Positions 34,330 to 44,108 of a stretch of DNA of 55,052 nucleotides are shown piece after piece. Below the pieces are notes generated by a model, which was not told the origin of the DNA, did no database searches, and saw only the letters and a program-made list of their open reading frames with translations. Source of the stretch: Lachnospiraceae bacterium (GTDB lineage: Bacteria; Bacillota; Clostridia; Lachnospirales; Lachnospiraceae); assembly GCA_900769115.1 (NCBI GenBank), contig CAAGFJ010000004.1, positions 1 through 55,052 on the forward strand, in the 5' to 3' direction. Each line of letters starts with the position of its first letter. Positions within the stretch are counted from its first letter, which is position 1. The position numbers and the translations under genes were made by a program.

Positions 34330-34363
34330 ATTATACCGTAAAAAGAAGAATGACACATGACAC
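34330..34363 (-). promoter_or_regulatory. Promoter with tandem 7-bp repeats before secreted-protein gene
   Basis: On the minus strand a TATAAT (34330-34335) lacks a good -35 box; instead two adjacent copies of GTGTCAT (34350-34363) occupy the -35 area. A promoter with a weak -35 and repeated elements there is typical of activator-dependent control. The response regulator encoded just upstream is the natural candidate. Confidence 0.45.
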
Positions 34364-34430
34364 GAAAGTGTTATATCGTTACCGTACCTCCCATATTTTC
34401 TAGAATATTCTTATGTTGTGACCGTGTGTT

Positions 34431-35057
34431 TTATTCCAACGGAATGACTACACCACTGATTCTCGCCGCAATAGCAAGTTCTGTCCGGCTTTTACAACCG
34501 GATTTCTCCATCATATGCCGGATATGCTGCTTAACCGTGTTCTCTGCAATGCATAATTCCTGTGCAATCTCCTGATTAGAAGCACCTTTTGTCATTACCC
34601 GGAGCACTTCCAGTTCCCGTTCTGTAAAGTCGGTACTATTGGCATGCCCTAATGCAACCACAGGGGGATGATCCGGATAAACGGATTCACCGGCCATTGT
34701 ACGATCCATCACATGCAAGATTGTTTCTTTTGAACTTTCTTTGTACCAGAAGCTGTCGATTCCGGCCTTTTTGGCACGTTTCAACCAGGATTCCTCAGGC
34801 ATTGATGTAATTGCAATAATCTTAACGGAAGGATTGTTCTTTTTTATTGCAGCCGCCTCGTTAATCCCGTTGGAAGCATCATTCATTAAAATATCCATTA
34901 AGATCAGATCTGATGGATATTGTTGCAGGTATCCGGCAGCGTCAGATGCCGATTCAACAAGGCAGCTTACTTCATATTGTTCACTTTCTGTCAGATATAA
35001 CTCGAATAATTTTCTGGCTATGAATTGATCATCAACAATCATTACTTTTGTTTTCAT
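34431..35057 (-). CDS. NarL/FixJ-type response regulator
   Basis: 208 residues. Receiver domain with the phosphoacceptor D55 in LILMDILMND, acidic pair D9-D10, then a LuxR-type helix-turn-helix (FTERELEVLRVMTKGASNQE, then NTVKQHIRHMMEK). A DNA-binding transcription factor. Its start overlaps the histidine kinase end by 26 bases, so the pair is co-translated. Confidence 0.93.
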   Translation of the reverse strand: MKTKVMIVDDQFIARKLFELYLTESEQYEVSCLVESASDAAGYLQQYPSDLILMDILMNDASNGINEAAAIKKNNPSVKIIAITSMPEESWLKRAKKAGIDSFWYKESSKETILHVMDRTMAGESVYPDHPPVVALGHANSTDFTERELEVLRVMTKGASNQEIAQELCIAENTVKQHIRHMMEKSGCKSRTELAIAARISGVVIPLE

Positions 35058-36363
35058 CCATCTTCTCCTTGTTCTGTCGTAATAAAATAGTAAGTTGGAA
35101 ACATGGTTTCCCTGTAACCAGCATGGTTCCCCCTTCTGCTTCTATGAGCCTTCTCAGATTACGGAGACCACCATGCTCCGTGATATCATTTGTTAACGGT
35201 GGTGTTCCGTTATTTTGAAGCTGTATCTGATAATAAGGTATCCCGTGTTGCGTGACTGTTCGGATATCTAAATATAAAACCGTCCCCTTTGCATGTTTTA
35301 CGGTATTGGTAAGACATTCTTTTGTTGCCGTAATTATAAGACTAAGGATATCTGTGCGAACCGGCAGTTCTCCGTTAAGTAAGATCTTCACCCCTAAAAG
35401 ATGCGCTGTTTCATATATGTCTTTCATATCGATCGCATGATGATTTTCGACGTCTTTTTCTAATATGTGAAAGGTTTCATGCCAGATTGCGAGTAATTCC
35501 TGTCGATCGCGTTGCACTGGCGGGGTTGCAAGATAGGTACGAAACGCCAGTAATGTTTTGCCAAGATTATTATGTACACGTATCTTGGCAGCGAGGATTT
35601 CCTGTTCTCTTGTTACGGCCGTCACATTCTGATTAAAATCCTGTAACCGTTTGTTGATACCTGCAAGCACGGCATTACGTCGATTCAATTCAAGGTGCAG
35701 ATTATAAAGGCCGGTCACATCCGTTGCGATGATCTCCGTAATTGGTTGTTGTGCGACATATATACGCTGCTGCTGGATATCCCAGATGCGATCCATTGCT
35801 TCTACCACAAAGATATTTTCTTTGCCTGACCGCTTATCTTCTTTTCTGTCCGGGTGTTGCGATACAATATTCCAGAATTGATTTCCGTTCATAATTCCAT
35901 TTCCGGTTAATGCTTCATTCAGCCTTTGCATTGTCTCATTGACCAGAATTGGTGTACCATTTCCGTATGTAAAGAGAATTCCCTCCGGTAACGCATCCAT
36001 ACACTCTTTCACGCAATCGTAGGATAACTGATGTTGCCGGGTACGTCGTATAATTCGCTTAAAGATAATGTCATTTCCCAATAGTATGACGATGAATAAT
36101 ACCTGTAACGGGACAGGTGTATTCATAAATATCCGTGCCATCCACCCTTCCTTCACCGGATCCGATATGTGTTCTATGACAACGCATGCCCCCTCGAAAT
36201 ATATCAGGCTGATACCGAATACACAACCGGAAAAAAGAATATACTTCACCGGCATATGAAACCACATAGTCTGTAGCATCCGGTACAGTGTGACAAAAGC
36301 CAAAAACATGATTACAATACAGAACAGGCATTGCTCCATGTCAGAAAGCATCTCATAATACAT
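35032..36363 (-). CDS. Sensor histidine kinase
   Basis: 443 residues. Three or four membrane helices in the first 105 residues, a PAS-like segment (about 115-215), then a dimerisation helix with KIRVHNNLGKTLLAF, where H264 is the likely phosphoacceptor (family form is usually H-D/E). The ATPase part keeps an N box (ATKECLTNTVKHAKG) and a G-rich end (EHGGLRNLRRLIEAEGG). It should phosphorylate the adjacent response regulator. It overlaps the upstream kinase-like gene by 11 bases. Confidence 0.85.
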   Translation of the reverse strand: MYYEMLSDMEQCLFCIVIMFLAFVTLYRMLQTMWFHMPVKYILFSGCVFGISLIYFEGACVVIEHISDPVKEGWMARIFMNTPVPLQVLFIVILLGNDIIFKRIIRRTRQHQLSYDCVKECMDALPEGILFTYGNGTPILVNETMQRLNEALTGNGIMNGNQFWNIVSQHPDRKEDKRSGKENIFVVEAMDRIWDIQQQRIYVAQQPITEIIATDVTGLYNLHLELNRRNAVLAGINKRLQDFNQNVTAVTREQEILAAKIRVHNNLGKTLLAFRTYLATPPVQRDRQELLAIWHETFHILEKDVENHHAIDMKDIYETAHLLGVKILLNGELPVRTDILSLIITATKECLTNTVKHAKGTVLYLDIRTVTQHGIPYYQIQLQNNGTPPLTNDITEHGGLRNLRRLIEAEGGTMLVTGKPCFQLTILLRQNKEKMDENKSNDC

Positions 36364-38026
36364 CCGTTATCCCCTCCTCTCCGGGAAGTATCAGACGTAA
36401 ATATAAAGTCTGTTCTTCCGTGCATACGGTAAGCGTTCCTTTGTATTGTTCGATGGCGCTTTTCCAGCGGCTGAAATCCGCTACGGATGGAACACAATCC
36501 ATTTCAATATACATCTGCATATCTTTATGAAATGACAGTGTGAGAAACATCGCATGACACGTATGGATCGCTTCCTCGATCACATATTCTAAAACAGCGT
36601 ATGATGTTAATATTTTTTCTCCGGATAATTGCATTGTTCCATCTGTTTCATAATAAATCTGTATTCCATAAAGTGTAAGATAAGAGGCGGTTTCCTGTAT
36701 GGCAAGCGATAACTCAGTACTATCCAATATGGTATGTTCTTCTATCAGCAGAAGCATGTTGGAGTATCTCTTAATGTATGCATTGATAATAGCTGCATAC
36801 TGCATCTGATGGATAAAGGCATCTTCTTCATCCGGAACGGTATCTAATAAATAATTTACCAATAATAATTCCGTGTGCAGACGATTCATGATCATATCAT
36901 ACAGCGCAGTCTTCTGTCGGATCTGTTCTCTTTGCTTCGCCAGACGGTTTTCCCCTTCCAGCATGGCATTTTCTTCTTCTAATATATTTCCTAATTCCGT
37001 CAACTTTTTGTTGACTTCCTGAATTTGTGAAATGTCTTTCATCCAATAACCATATCCGCCATGAACCGGGTAGCTTCGTAAGAGTATATTTCCGTTCTGA
37101 AGCAGTACCTCGTCATTCACTGCATGGCGCACTTCGGCTGCCGTAAAATGTCTGGTACTTCCTGCCGTGTACAGCATTTCACCATCCTCTGACAATATTC
37201 CTCCATTTAAGGAGCATGCATTCCATAATTCCATATAATGATCATTTACAGGAAATAAATGAGCCTGAATCAAACCTTCCATAAATGCAGGAAAAATAAT
37301 AATGATCATTTCTGCCATTTTGTACATGGATACAAAATAACAATCCGGGCGGAAACGATATAGCAGCATATAACAAATCCCGATGCCAAGCGGAAGCAAT
37401 GGTTTCCAGATCTGCTTCCGGTTGTCCGAAGAAGAACACCTGTGCAGGGTGATTCCCAGAATAACAATTGACAATACAGCAATCCAGGCAATGATCAGAT
37501 AATATAGAATTCCATAGGTATACCCATCCGCGTCCTGCCAATCGGATACCGAAACCGGAAATCGAAAGGCTGCCTGATGCAGATCGTTCGTGAGTACTGC
37601 AGCAGACAATAGTGCGGCTATCACATATAACCCGTTAATACTTTGTGATCTGGAGGTGTTCTTTCCAATCTGTAATACGGCTGACAGTAAAAAAAGTATG
37701 ATATAAATAAATGGAATATAATAAAGATACCACGCATATCTTGTCCAAACAGAAGAAGGTAAAAATGCGAATTTTACGGTTCGAAGCAATATGAGAAAAC
37801 ATAACATATGCCCGATCCGGATCAAATACTTCTGCTCCTGTGGCTTAATCAGGCGGCGTTTCATTTGATAAATCCAGATAAAAATAGCAGTAATGTATAA
37901 TATGCATGTGATACCGGTTAATGAGATACCGGAATAAGAATAAAACACCAGTCTTAATATTCCGGATAATAACACGATCATTACACATACACCATTCCAA
38001 AATACAGTATCCTTGTTATTGAACAT
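36353..38026 (-). CDS. Degenerate kinase-like membrane sensor
   Basis: 557 residues. Seven or eight membrane helices in the first 260 residues, a PAS-like segment (about 265-330), a coiled coil (NKKLTELGNILEEENAMLEG) and a region that aligns by layout with a dimerisation plus ATPase domain. The expected N box reads LEYVIEEAIHTCHAM and lacks the asparagine; no glycine-rich G boxes are seen. So it is probably not an active kinase but a signal-input partner of the next gene, to which it is translationally coupled. Confidence 0.65.
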   Translation of the reverse strand: MFNNKDTVFWNGVCVMIVLLSGILRLVFYSYSGISLTGITCILYITAIFIWIYQMKRRLIKPQEQKYLIRIGHMLCFLILLRTVKFAFLPSSVWTRYAWYLYYIPFIYIILFLLSAVLQIGKNTSRSQSINGLYVIAALLSAAVLTNDLHQAAFRFPVSVSDWQDADGYTYGILYYLIIAWIAVLSIVILGITLHRCSSSDNRKQIWKPLLPLGIGICYMLLYRFRPDCYFVSMYKMAEMIIIIFPAFMEGLIQAHLFPVNDHYMELWNACSLNGGILSEDGEMLYTAGSTRHFTAAEVRHAVNDEVLLQNGNILLRSYPVHGGYGYWMKDISQIQEVNKKLTELGNILEEENAMLEGENRLAKQREQIRQKTALYDMIMNRLHTELLLVNYLLDTVPDEEDAFIHQMQYAAIINAYIKRYSNMLLLIEEHTILDSTELSLAIQETASYLTLYGIQIYYETDGTMQLSGEKILTSYAVLEYVIEEAIHTCHAMFLTLSFHKDMQMYIEMDCVPSVADFSRWKSAIEQYKGTLTVCTEEQTLYLRLILPGEEGITDVL

Positions 38027-38070
38027 GTAAGCCCCCTCTGTAGTCGGAAAACCTTAAACTCTGCATTCTA

Positions 38071-38559
38071 TTATAACAGTCCAAACATATTCCGACAGAT
38101 CTTCCTGCCACTCTCAGTTTTGAATATATTTTGATATGCCTTGTGAACCGCATCTAATGAAACTTTATCTTCGTACAGGTTCACAAGAAAGTCTGCTTCC
38201 ACCAGAATCTGATAATCCACACCATCTATATTCGTATAAGTATGATGGTGACCGACCAGATAGCAGACCCGGTTAATCACTTCCTGCTCATAGCCTAACC
38301 GTTCCAACATCTCCTTTGCAAGCGCAGGGCCCTCTTTTTCCTGTAATTTACCCTCACAGGAACCATACTTCTCTTCACATACATGTATTCCAATATCATG
38401 TACCACCGCTGCAGATTCCAAGATATATAACGTATCTTCATCCAGGTCTTCTAATTGGCCAATTGTCCGTGCAAAGTCATGTACTTTCATAAAATGCTGG
38501 ATCCGTCTTGGATCGCCCTTATCATATGCGATCATTTCATCGATCAAAGAAGATATCAT
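38071..38559 (-). CDS. HD-domain metal-dependent phosphohydrolase
   Basis: 162 residues from the ATG at 38559 (AAAAGGAG upstream). HD motif in SAAVVHDIG, with the first histidine in IQHFMKVHDFAR and later VGHHHTY and EADFLVN completing the metal site. Small single-domain HD proteins hydrolyse phosphoesters, often nucleotides; substrate unknown. Between the sensor operon and the VWA/MoxR pair. Confidence 0.85.
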   Translation of the reverse strand: MISSLIDEMIAYDKGDPRRIQHFMKVHDFARTIGQLEDLDEDTLYILESAAVVHDIGIHVCEEKYGSCEGKLQEKEGPALAKEMLERLGYEQEVINRVCYLVGHHHTYTNIDGVDYQILVEADFLVNLYEDKVSLDAVHKAYQNIFKTESGRKICRNMFGLL

Positions 38560-38627
38560 CGATATCACGCTCCTTTTGCTATTTGCCGCCTAAATGATAA
38601 CAAAATGTTATCTATATACCGTCATTC

Positions 38628-39827
38628 TTACTTTGTCTTCAACAAATATGTAATTGCATCCTTCAGACCATCCACGGAAAGCAGATACATATGAAACAGT
38701 TTTGCTAACTTATCCTCGGATTCCATCCAATGCATACGGGTTAATTCTCCGTGATAACGAGGATTCAGCCAGACGCACTTTTTGTATTTCTGGGTGAGCA
38801 GCTGACACCATTCATATCCGGACAGACCATCATTTGGCCCACGGTAATTGCCGTTCTTATCTAATAACTCTTCCGGTGCCATCTGCGCATCCCCGACAAT
38901 GATCACCTTATAATCCTTGTCGTAATGCCGGAACAGATAGTCCAGATCGACCCACTCTCCAATCTCACATTCTGCCGTCTTATAGACCTTTGAATAGATG
39001 CAGTTATGGAAATAGTAAGTCTGCACATCCTTGAAGTGATTCGCCTTGTGTACCGCCTGGAACAATTCGTTACACAGCTCCATAAACGGGATCATCGTTC
39101 CGCCACAGTCGAATAACAACAATAGCTTCACTGTATTCTTTCTTGGACGGTCAAACTCTAACTGCAGATAACCACCATTTTCACATGTCTTGTCAATCGT
39201 TCCATCAATATCTAATTCCGTCTTAGGCACATCTAACCGGGAAGAGTACTGCCGCAATCTCCTGAATGCCACCTGAAACTGCCGGTAATTGAGTACCCGG
39301 TCGTTCCGGAAATCCTGATATTTGTGTGCACCCATTACCTGAAATGCACTCTGCATACCGCCGAATTCGCCCACACGGATACCACCAAGATTCCTACCGT
39401 GATGTCCAAACGCAGAACCGCCTGCTGTTCCGATCCAGTGATTACCACCATTGTGCTCTGAATTCTGCTCGGCTAACCGCTCCCGGAATAAACGTTTTAC
39501 CTCGTCCGAATTACGTGTCTGTGAGAAGGAATACATCTGCTGGTTCTGTTTGTCGAATTCCATCTGATCACCTTTATCCAGCCATTCCAGCACCCGTTTC
39601 AATGCTGCATCCTCTGACTTCACATCCTTGAAATATTCGGAAAATGCCATATCAAACTTATCATAATCGGATTCTGATTTGACTAAGATCATACGGCTCA
39701 CATAATAGAACTTCGTAAAGCTTGATTCAATCAGCCCTTTGTCCAAAGCATCCATCAGGGTGAGCCATTCTGTCATAGACACGTCAATGCCTTTTCTCTT
39801 CAATGTATCAAAAAAATCAAGAAACAT
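38628..39827 (-). CDS. VWA-domain protein, CoxE-like
   Basis: 399 residues of the VWA-containing CoxE family. The metal-site start reads LLLFDCGGTM rather than DxSxS, then VIVGDAQMAPEELLD and a WLNP motif. Such proteins work with MoxR AAA ATPases as chaperone-like pairs that insert cofactors or remodel targets; the target here is unknown. 18 bases downstream of the MoxR gene, clearly one operon. Confidence 0.85.
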   Translation of the reverse strand: MFLDFFDTLKRKGIDVSMTEWLTLMDALDKGLIESSFTKFYYVSRMILVKSESDYDKFDMAFSEYFKDVKSEDAALKRVLEWLDKGDQMEFDKQNQQMYSFSQTRNSDEVKRLFRERLAEQNSEHNGGNHWIGTAGGSAFGHHGRNLGGIRVGEFGGMQSAFQVMGAHKYQDFRNDRVLNYRQFQVAFRRLRQYSSRLDVPKTELDIDGTIDKTCENGGYLQLEFDRPRKNTVKLLLLFDCGGTMIPFMELCNELFQAVHKANHFKDVQTYYFHNCIYSKVYKTAECEIGEWVDLDYLFRHYDKDYKVIIVGDAQMAPEELLDKNGNYRGPNDGLSGYEWCQLLTQKYKKCVWLNPRYHGELTRMHWMESEDKLAKLFHMYLLSVDGLKDAITYLLKTK

Positions 39828-39845
39828 AGATTACCTCACCTAAAA

Positions 39846-40661
39846 TTAGTATAACTTTGCCTTCTTAATCGCTTCCAGATCTTCATCCTTTTTCAACAAT
39901 ACACCAAGAAATGGTAATTGTTCTCTCAAATGTTCCGGATCTATTCCGCTGATCGTTAATGCCAGGATCCAGTCGATTAATTCTGATGTGCTCGGCTTCT
40001 TTCGGACATCTTTGATCGAACGAATCCAATAGAACGTATCCAATGCATTCTTCAGAACATTCTCTTCCAAGTTCTCAAAATGTGCATGTACGATCTCGGT
40101 CATCTGATCACGATCCGGGAATGTAATATAATGGAAGATACAACGGCGCAGAAATGCATCCGGAAGCTCCTTCTCTGCATTTGACGTAATAATAACAATC
40201 GGACGTTCCTTTGCCTTGATCGTCTCGCGGGTCTCATGAATATAGAATTCCATCTTATCAAGCTCCCACAATAAGTCGTTCGGGAATTCCAGGTCGGCCT
40301 TGTCAATCTCATCAATCAACAGGATCACCTGTTTATCTGCTTTAAATGCCTCACCAAGTTTACCTAACTTAATATACTGTGCAATATCATCAACCCCTTC
40401 TTCTCCAAACTGGGAATCATATAATCTCTGGATCGTATCATAGACATAAAGACCATCCTGTGCTTTTGTTGTTGACTTGATATTCCAGATATAGAGATCC
40501 TTTCCCATCGACTGGCTGATCGCTTCGGCAAGCATGGTCTTACCGGTTCCCGGTTCGCCCTTGATCAAAAGAGGTTTTTCCAAAGCAATGGCAATATCTA
40601 CGGCCGCCATCAATTCTTCGCTTGCTACATAATCTTTGCTTCCTGTAAATCTGGTGTTCAT
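39846..40661 (-). CDS. MoxR-family AAA ATPase
   Basis: 271 residues. Walker A GEPGTGKT (35-42), Walker B ILLIDEIDKAD, sensor 1 IITSNAEKELPDAFLRRC with the arginine finger region. Forms a chaperone pair with the VWA protein encoded next. Confidence 0.93.
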   Translation of the reverse strand: MNTRFTGSKDYVASEELMAAVDIAIALEKPLLIKGEPGTGKTMLAEAISQSMGKDLYIWNIKSTTKAQDGLYVYDTIQRLYDSQFGEEGVDDIAQYIKLGKLGEAFKADKQVILLIDEIDKADLEFPNDLLWELDKMEFYIHETRETIKAKERPIVIITSNAEKELPDAFLRRCIFHYITFPDRDQMTEIVHAHFENLEENVLKNALDTFYWIRSIKDVRKKPSTSELIDWILALTISGIDPEHLREQLPFLGVLLKKDEDLEAIKKAKLY

Positions 40662-40751
40662 TCCTGTCTCCTTTCGTGCAGCATCCTTATTTTCAGATAC
40701 TGCACTTATATATTACAGGGAATTATTGTGAGACGCAACTGTTTTGTACCT

Positions 40752-43700
40752 TTATTTTGTTTTTATTGTTTTCTGAACCCAGTCGGAGTATACTTTATAA
40801 GAATTATTACCTGTCATGCACTTCTTATAACTGCGGATACGGATCTTATATTTCTTTTTCTTTTTTAACTTTTTAAGCGTTACTGTATTCTTTGATTTTG
40901 AAACGGATATATTTTTCCATTTTATTTTCTTCTTTCCTGCAAGTGCATATTGGATTTCAATTCCGGCAATGCTTTTGTCTTTTTTCCAGCTTACCTTAAC
41001 ACTCTTGTTACCTCCCTTGCAACGCACTTTTTTAAGTTTTTTTACCGTGATACGGGGTTGTTCCGTTGTATTTGTTTCTGTAGTCATTTCTGTTGTCGGT
41101 TGATGATTATTATTTACCTTGCCGGGTTCGGCTGCCTCTGACGGTGGCTGTACCTGCTCATTTGTATGGTCCGTGATAGAAAAGAGAACCTGTTTATAGC
41201 TGTCATAATTACCGATTCCACGAATATTTACCTGGGCTTTGTCACCTATGTTTACATTGTTCCAATATGACAATTCATAATCCTGTCCTTCTTTTAAAAC
41301 GGTATCCCCGTCCTTTACAATGATATCAGTCGGGGTTACCCCGGAACCAGTATACGGATATTGTTTCTTTTGTAATATCGCCGTAATATCGTCACTATAT
41401 ATATGTTTCGCTTTTATTGTAAATGACCAGTATGAACTTCCTACATAATCTCCCATTCCGTAAATATATACATGGGGTGCCTGTGCATAATCATAATAAG
41501 AAGTTGATATGGATCCAACATTTATATTATTTCCATACTTCAGATAATAGTCACGTCCTTCCACCAGCGGCTTCTCTCCATCCATAACAGACTTCGGTAC
41601 CGGACAGATCTCACTTCCGGTATAAGTATATTCCATAAAACCGTCAGGCCATTCTACACAGGAACCGATGTTTACTTTCGTTCCTTTGCATACATAATAG
41701 GATACCGTATACTCGCCGCAATACTCACCAATTCCATTAAAATACACCTGTCCGTATGCTCCGATATAATATGATTTTGCAGGATAATTCACTGTATAAT
41801 CGACACCCTCTTTTAAAGTAATCTCTTTTTCATCAATGGTCGCAGTCAGAACAGTATTTCCTTCTTCCGGACGTAATGTTTCGCCGGTATAATCATATTG
41901 CTCCTTAATATTTGACTTTAATTGCAGATTACCAAAATTAACACGCTGTTTTGGTGCTGTAAAAGTTCCATCTTCCTTTTTTGTAAAGGTACGTTTCGCC
42001 GCTTTCAGATCGGTAATATCCGCCACCGTTGGATCTGTACTATAGTTTTGTACCCATTTACCGGCTTCTTCCTCCACATCTGACTGATAAATATACCATT
42101 CATTCACATGTTCCGGATTGACCGGATTGGAAGGAAGTGATCCGGATGCGGCAACTGTTATGCCACTGGCTTTTGTAGAACGTCCTCCTTTGAACACAAA
42201 TTTATCTCCGACAGTAACTTTTGCCAAATGATCACAACCGTCAAACATTTCGTACATACTATAATTCCATGCACCATCAATCTTCTCGTACATCTCTATA
42301 TTCGTTGTGTCAAAGGAGAACAGATCTAATTCAGTCAGGCTCTCGCAACCATAAAACATCTGATAGATCATTTTAACATTCGTTGTATCAAAGGAGGACA
42401 GATCCAATGCGGCCAGATTCTTGCAACCGTAGAACATAGAATACATATCTTCCACCCCGGAAGTATCTAACCGATTCAGATTCTCTACAGATGTCAGTGA
42501 ACTGCAATTATAGAATACACTACTTGCTCCGTATGAATAATTCACTCTTCCGACATGCATGCCTTGTTCCGGCAGAATTACCTTGGTCAGCGAGGTGCAT
42601 GCAGAAAACATCCAACTGATATCTATTACTTTATCACTCTTCCATGAAGACATATCTGCCATCCGCAACTGATAACATTGTTGAAACATCTGTCCCAGAA
42701 ATTGAGCAGATGTAATATCAATCTTTTCAAAATCAAAAGATTGCAGATTATAACATTCATAAAAAAGAGAGCTAAAACTTTCTACCTTAGAAGTATCCAT
42801 ATTGCCTAATGAAACAGATTCCAACGTATAACAGGAGGCAAATGTCTGTGTCATATTCGTTGGCTGTGCCGGAAGCTTCGCATTCATAGATACTTTCTTA
42901 AGGCTTGCACAATAGCCAAAAAGATATCCGGTATTTTTCACTTGCGACATATCCACATTTGAGAAATCAATCTCTTTTAAATGATCTAACCGCATAAACA
43001 GCTCATGAATATCCTCCGGAAACACAACGCCATCCTCAAATACAATATACTCAATGTCCTCCGCATAATCTTCCCATGGCGAATAGAACTTGTTATAACG
43101 GTTTTCGCCTTTTCCGGCACCGATTGTCAGGGTTTTATCTTTTATCGTGCATTTACATTCGCCCCAGTAGAATCCTTCTGCACGAAGCCAGGTGCCGCAC
43201 AAGGTAATTGTACCATTTGTTTCTGCTTCGCTTAATTGATCGTAAGAGATCAAAGTAGCCGGATCGGTTTCTTTATACCATTTTGTATAAGGGGGAAGCT
43301 CAATGGCAGTAGACTCTTTAAACGTAAAATGATCTCCGAAACATATTTTTAGCAAAGCAGTATTATTATTGAAAAAATACCCCATCCCATAACTTGCATC
43401 CACATTAACACCGGAAGTGTCAAATGATGTAAGATCAATTGCAGATAATTTTGTGCAATTACTGAAAAAGTTGTCCATAATGGTAACTTTATCTGTATGA
43501 AATTGCTCTAATCCTACGATCGTTTTCAGCTCCTCGCAGTCCTCAAACATATTTTCCATATCTGTTACCGCACCCGTATCAACATTATGGAATACAATCT
43601 TCTCACACTTCGTATACGCTTTGAACATATCAGAGCACTTCTTCGGGAATACCACCGTGCCATCCGCACCAAATATCATCTCTTTAATGTTGTCAGAATA

Positions 43701-43976
43701 AGCCGACCAGGGGGTACCATATCGTCGTTCCTGACTATCGACATATTCCACATCCTCTCCGGTTCCGCTATTTACTGTCAACACTCCTTCCTCTGACAAA
43801 GCCCATGTACAGGTTCCCCATGTCCCATTTGCTGATGCTGCCTGTACTGTACACATATTATTTTTGTAATTGACATACATCATTGCACATATTGTCAGCA
43901 AAACATACATCCACAAGGATCCTGTGCTCCATGTTCGTTCCGTTACCTTTCTTTTTCTCTTATACAATCCTTCCAT
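40752..43976 (-). CDS. BspA-like leucine-rich surface protein
   Basis: 1074 residues from the ATG at 43976, since the upstream in-frame TTG contains the ribosome site AAAGGAG. A membrane/signal helix follows a basic start. From about 60 to 650 come BspA/DUF285-type leucine-rich repeats (MFYGCKNLAALDLSSFDTTN is one unit). Next are three YTG-type surface modules (about 700-960; for example YPYTGSGVTPTDIIVKDGD) and a Thr-rich linker. The C-terminal 90 residues are a Lys-rich Fn3-like domain. No LPxTG motif. Such proteins mediate adhesion in gut and oral bacteria; the ligand is unknown. Confidence 0.85.
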   Translation of the reverse strand: MEGLYKRKRKVTERTWSTGSLWMYVLLTICAMMYVNYKNNMCTVQAASANGTWGTCTWALSEEGVLTVNSGTGEDVEYVDSQERRYGTPWSAYSDNIKEMIFGADGTVVFPKKCSDMFKAYTKCEKIVFHNVDTGAVTDMENMFEDCEELKTIVGLEQFHTDKVTIMDNFFSNCTKLSAIDLTSFDTSGVNVDASYGMGYFFNNNTALLKICFGDHFTFKESTAIELPPYTKWYKETDPATLISYDQLSEAETNGTITLCGTWLRAEGFYWGECKCTIKDKTLTIGAGKGENRYNKFYSPWEDYAEDIEYIVFEDGVVFPEDIHELFMRLDHLKEIDFSNVDMSQVKNTGYLFGYCASLKKVSMNAKLPAQPTNMTQTFASCYTLESVSLGNMDTSKVESFSSLFYECYNLQSFDFEKIDITSAQFLGQMFQQCYQLRMADMSSWKSDKVIDISWMFSACTSLTKVILPEQGMHVGRVNYSYGASSVFYNCSSLTSVENLNRLDTSGVEDMYSMFYGCKNLAALDLSSFDTTNVKMIYQMFYGCESLTELDLFSFDTTNIEMYEKIDGAWNYSMYEMFDGCDHLAKVTVGDKFVFKGGRSTKASGITVAASGSLPSNPVNPEHVNEWYIYQSDVEEEAGKWVQNYSTDPTVADITDLKAAKRTFTKKEDGTFTAPKQRVNFGNLQLKSNIKEQYDYTGETLRPEEGNTVLTATIDEKEITLKEGVDYTVNYPAKSYYIGAYGQVYFNGIGEYCGEYTVSYYVCKGTKVNIGSCVEWPDGFMEYTYTGSEICPVPKSVMDGEKPLVEGRDYYLKYGNNINVGSISTSYYDYAQAPHVYIYGMGDYVGSSYWSFTIKAKHIYSDDITAILQKKQYPYTGSGVTPTDIIVKDGDTVLKEGQDYELSYWNNVNIGDKAQVNIRGIGNYDSYKQVLFSITDHTNEQVQPPSEAAEPGKVNNNHQPTTEMTTETNTTEQPRITVKKLKKVRCKGGNKSVKVSWKKDKSIAGIEIQYALAGKKKIKWKNISVSKSKNTVTLKKLKKKKKYKIRIRSYKKCMTGNNSYKVYSDWVQKTIKTK

Positions 43977-44108
43977 ATCGCTACTCCTTTCCAATCTGAA
44001 ATGATATTCCTATCATATCGTATGTTATAAGGATTATATAAGTTTACATTTGTCTCAATGTGCAAATACAGCTATATTTTCATAAAAAAAGAAAGCCGTC
44101 GGAACTTC

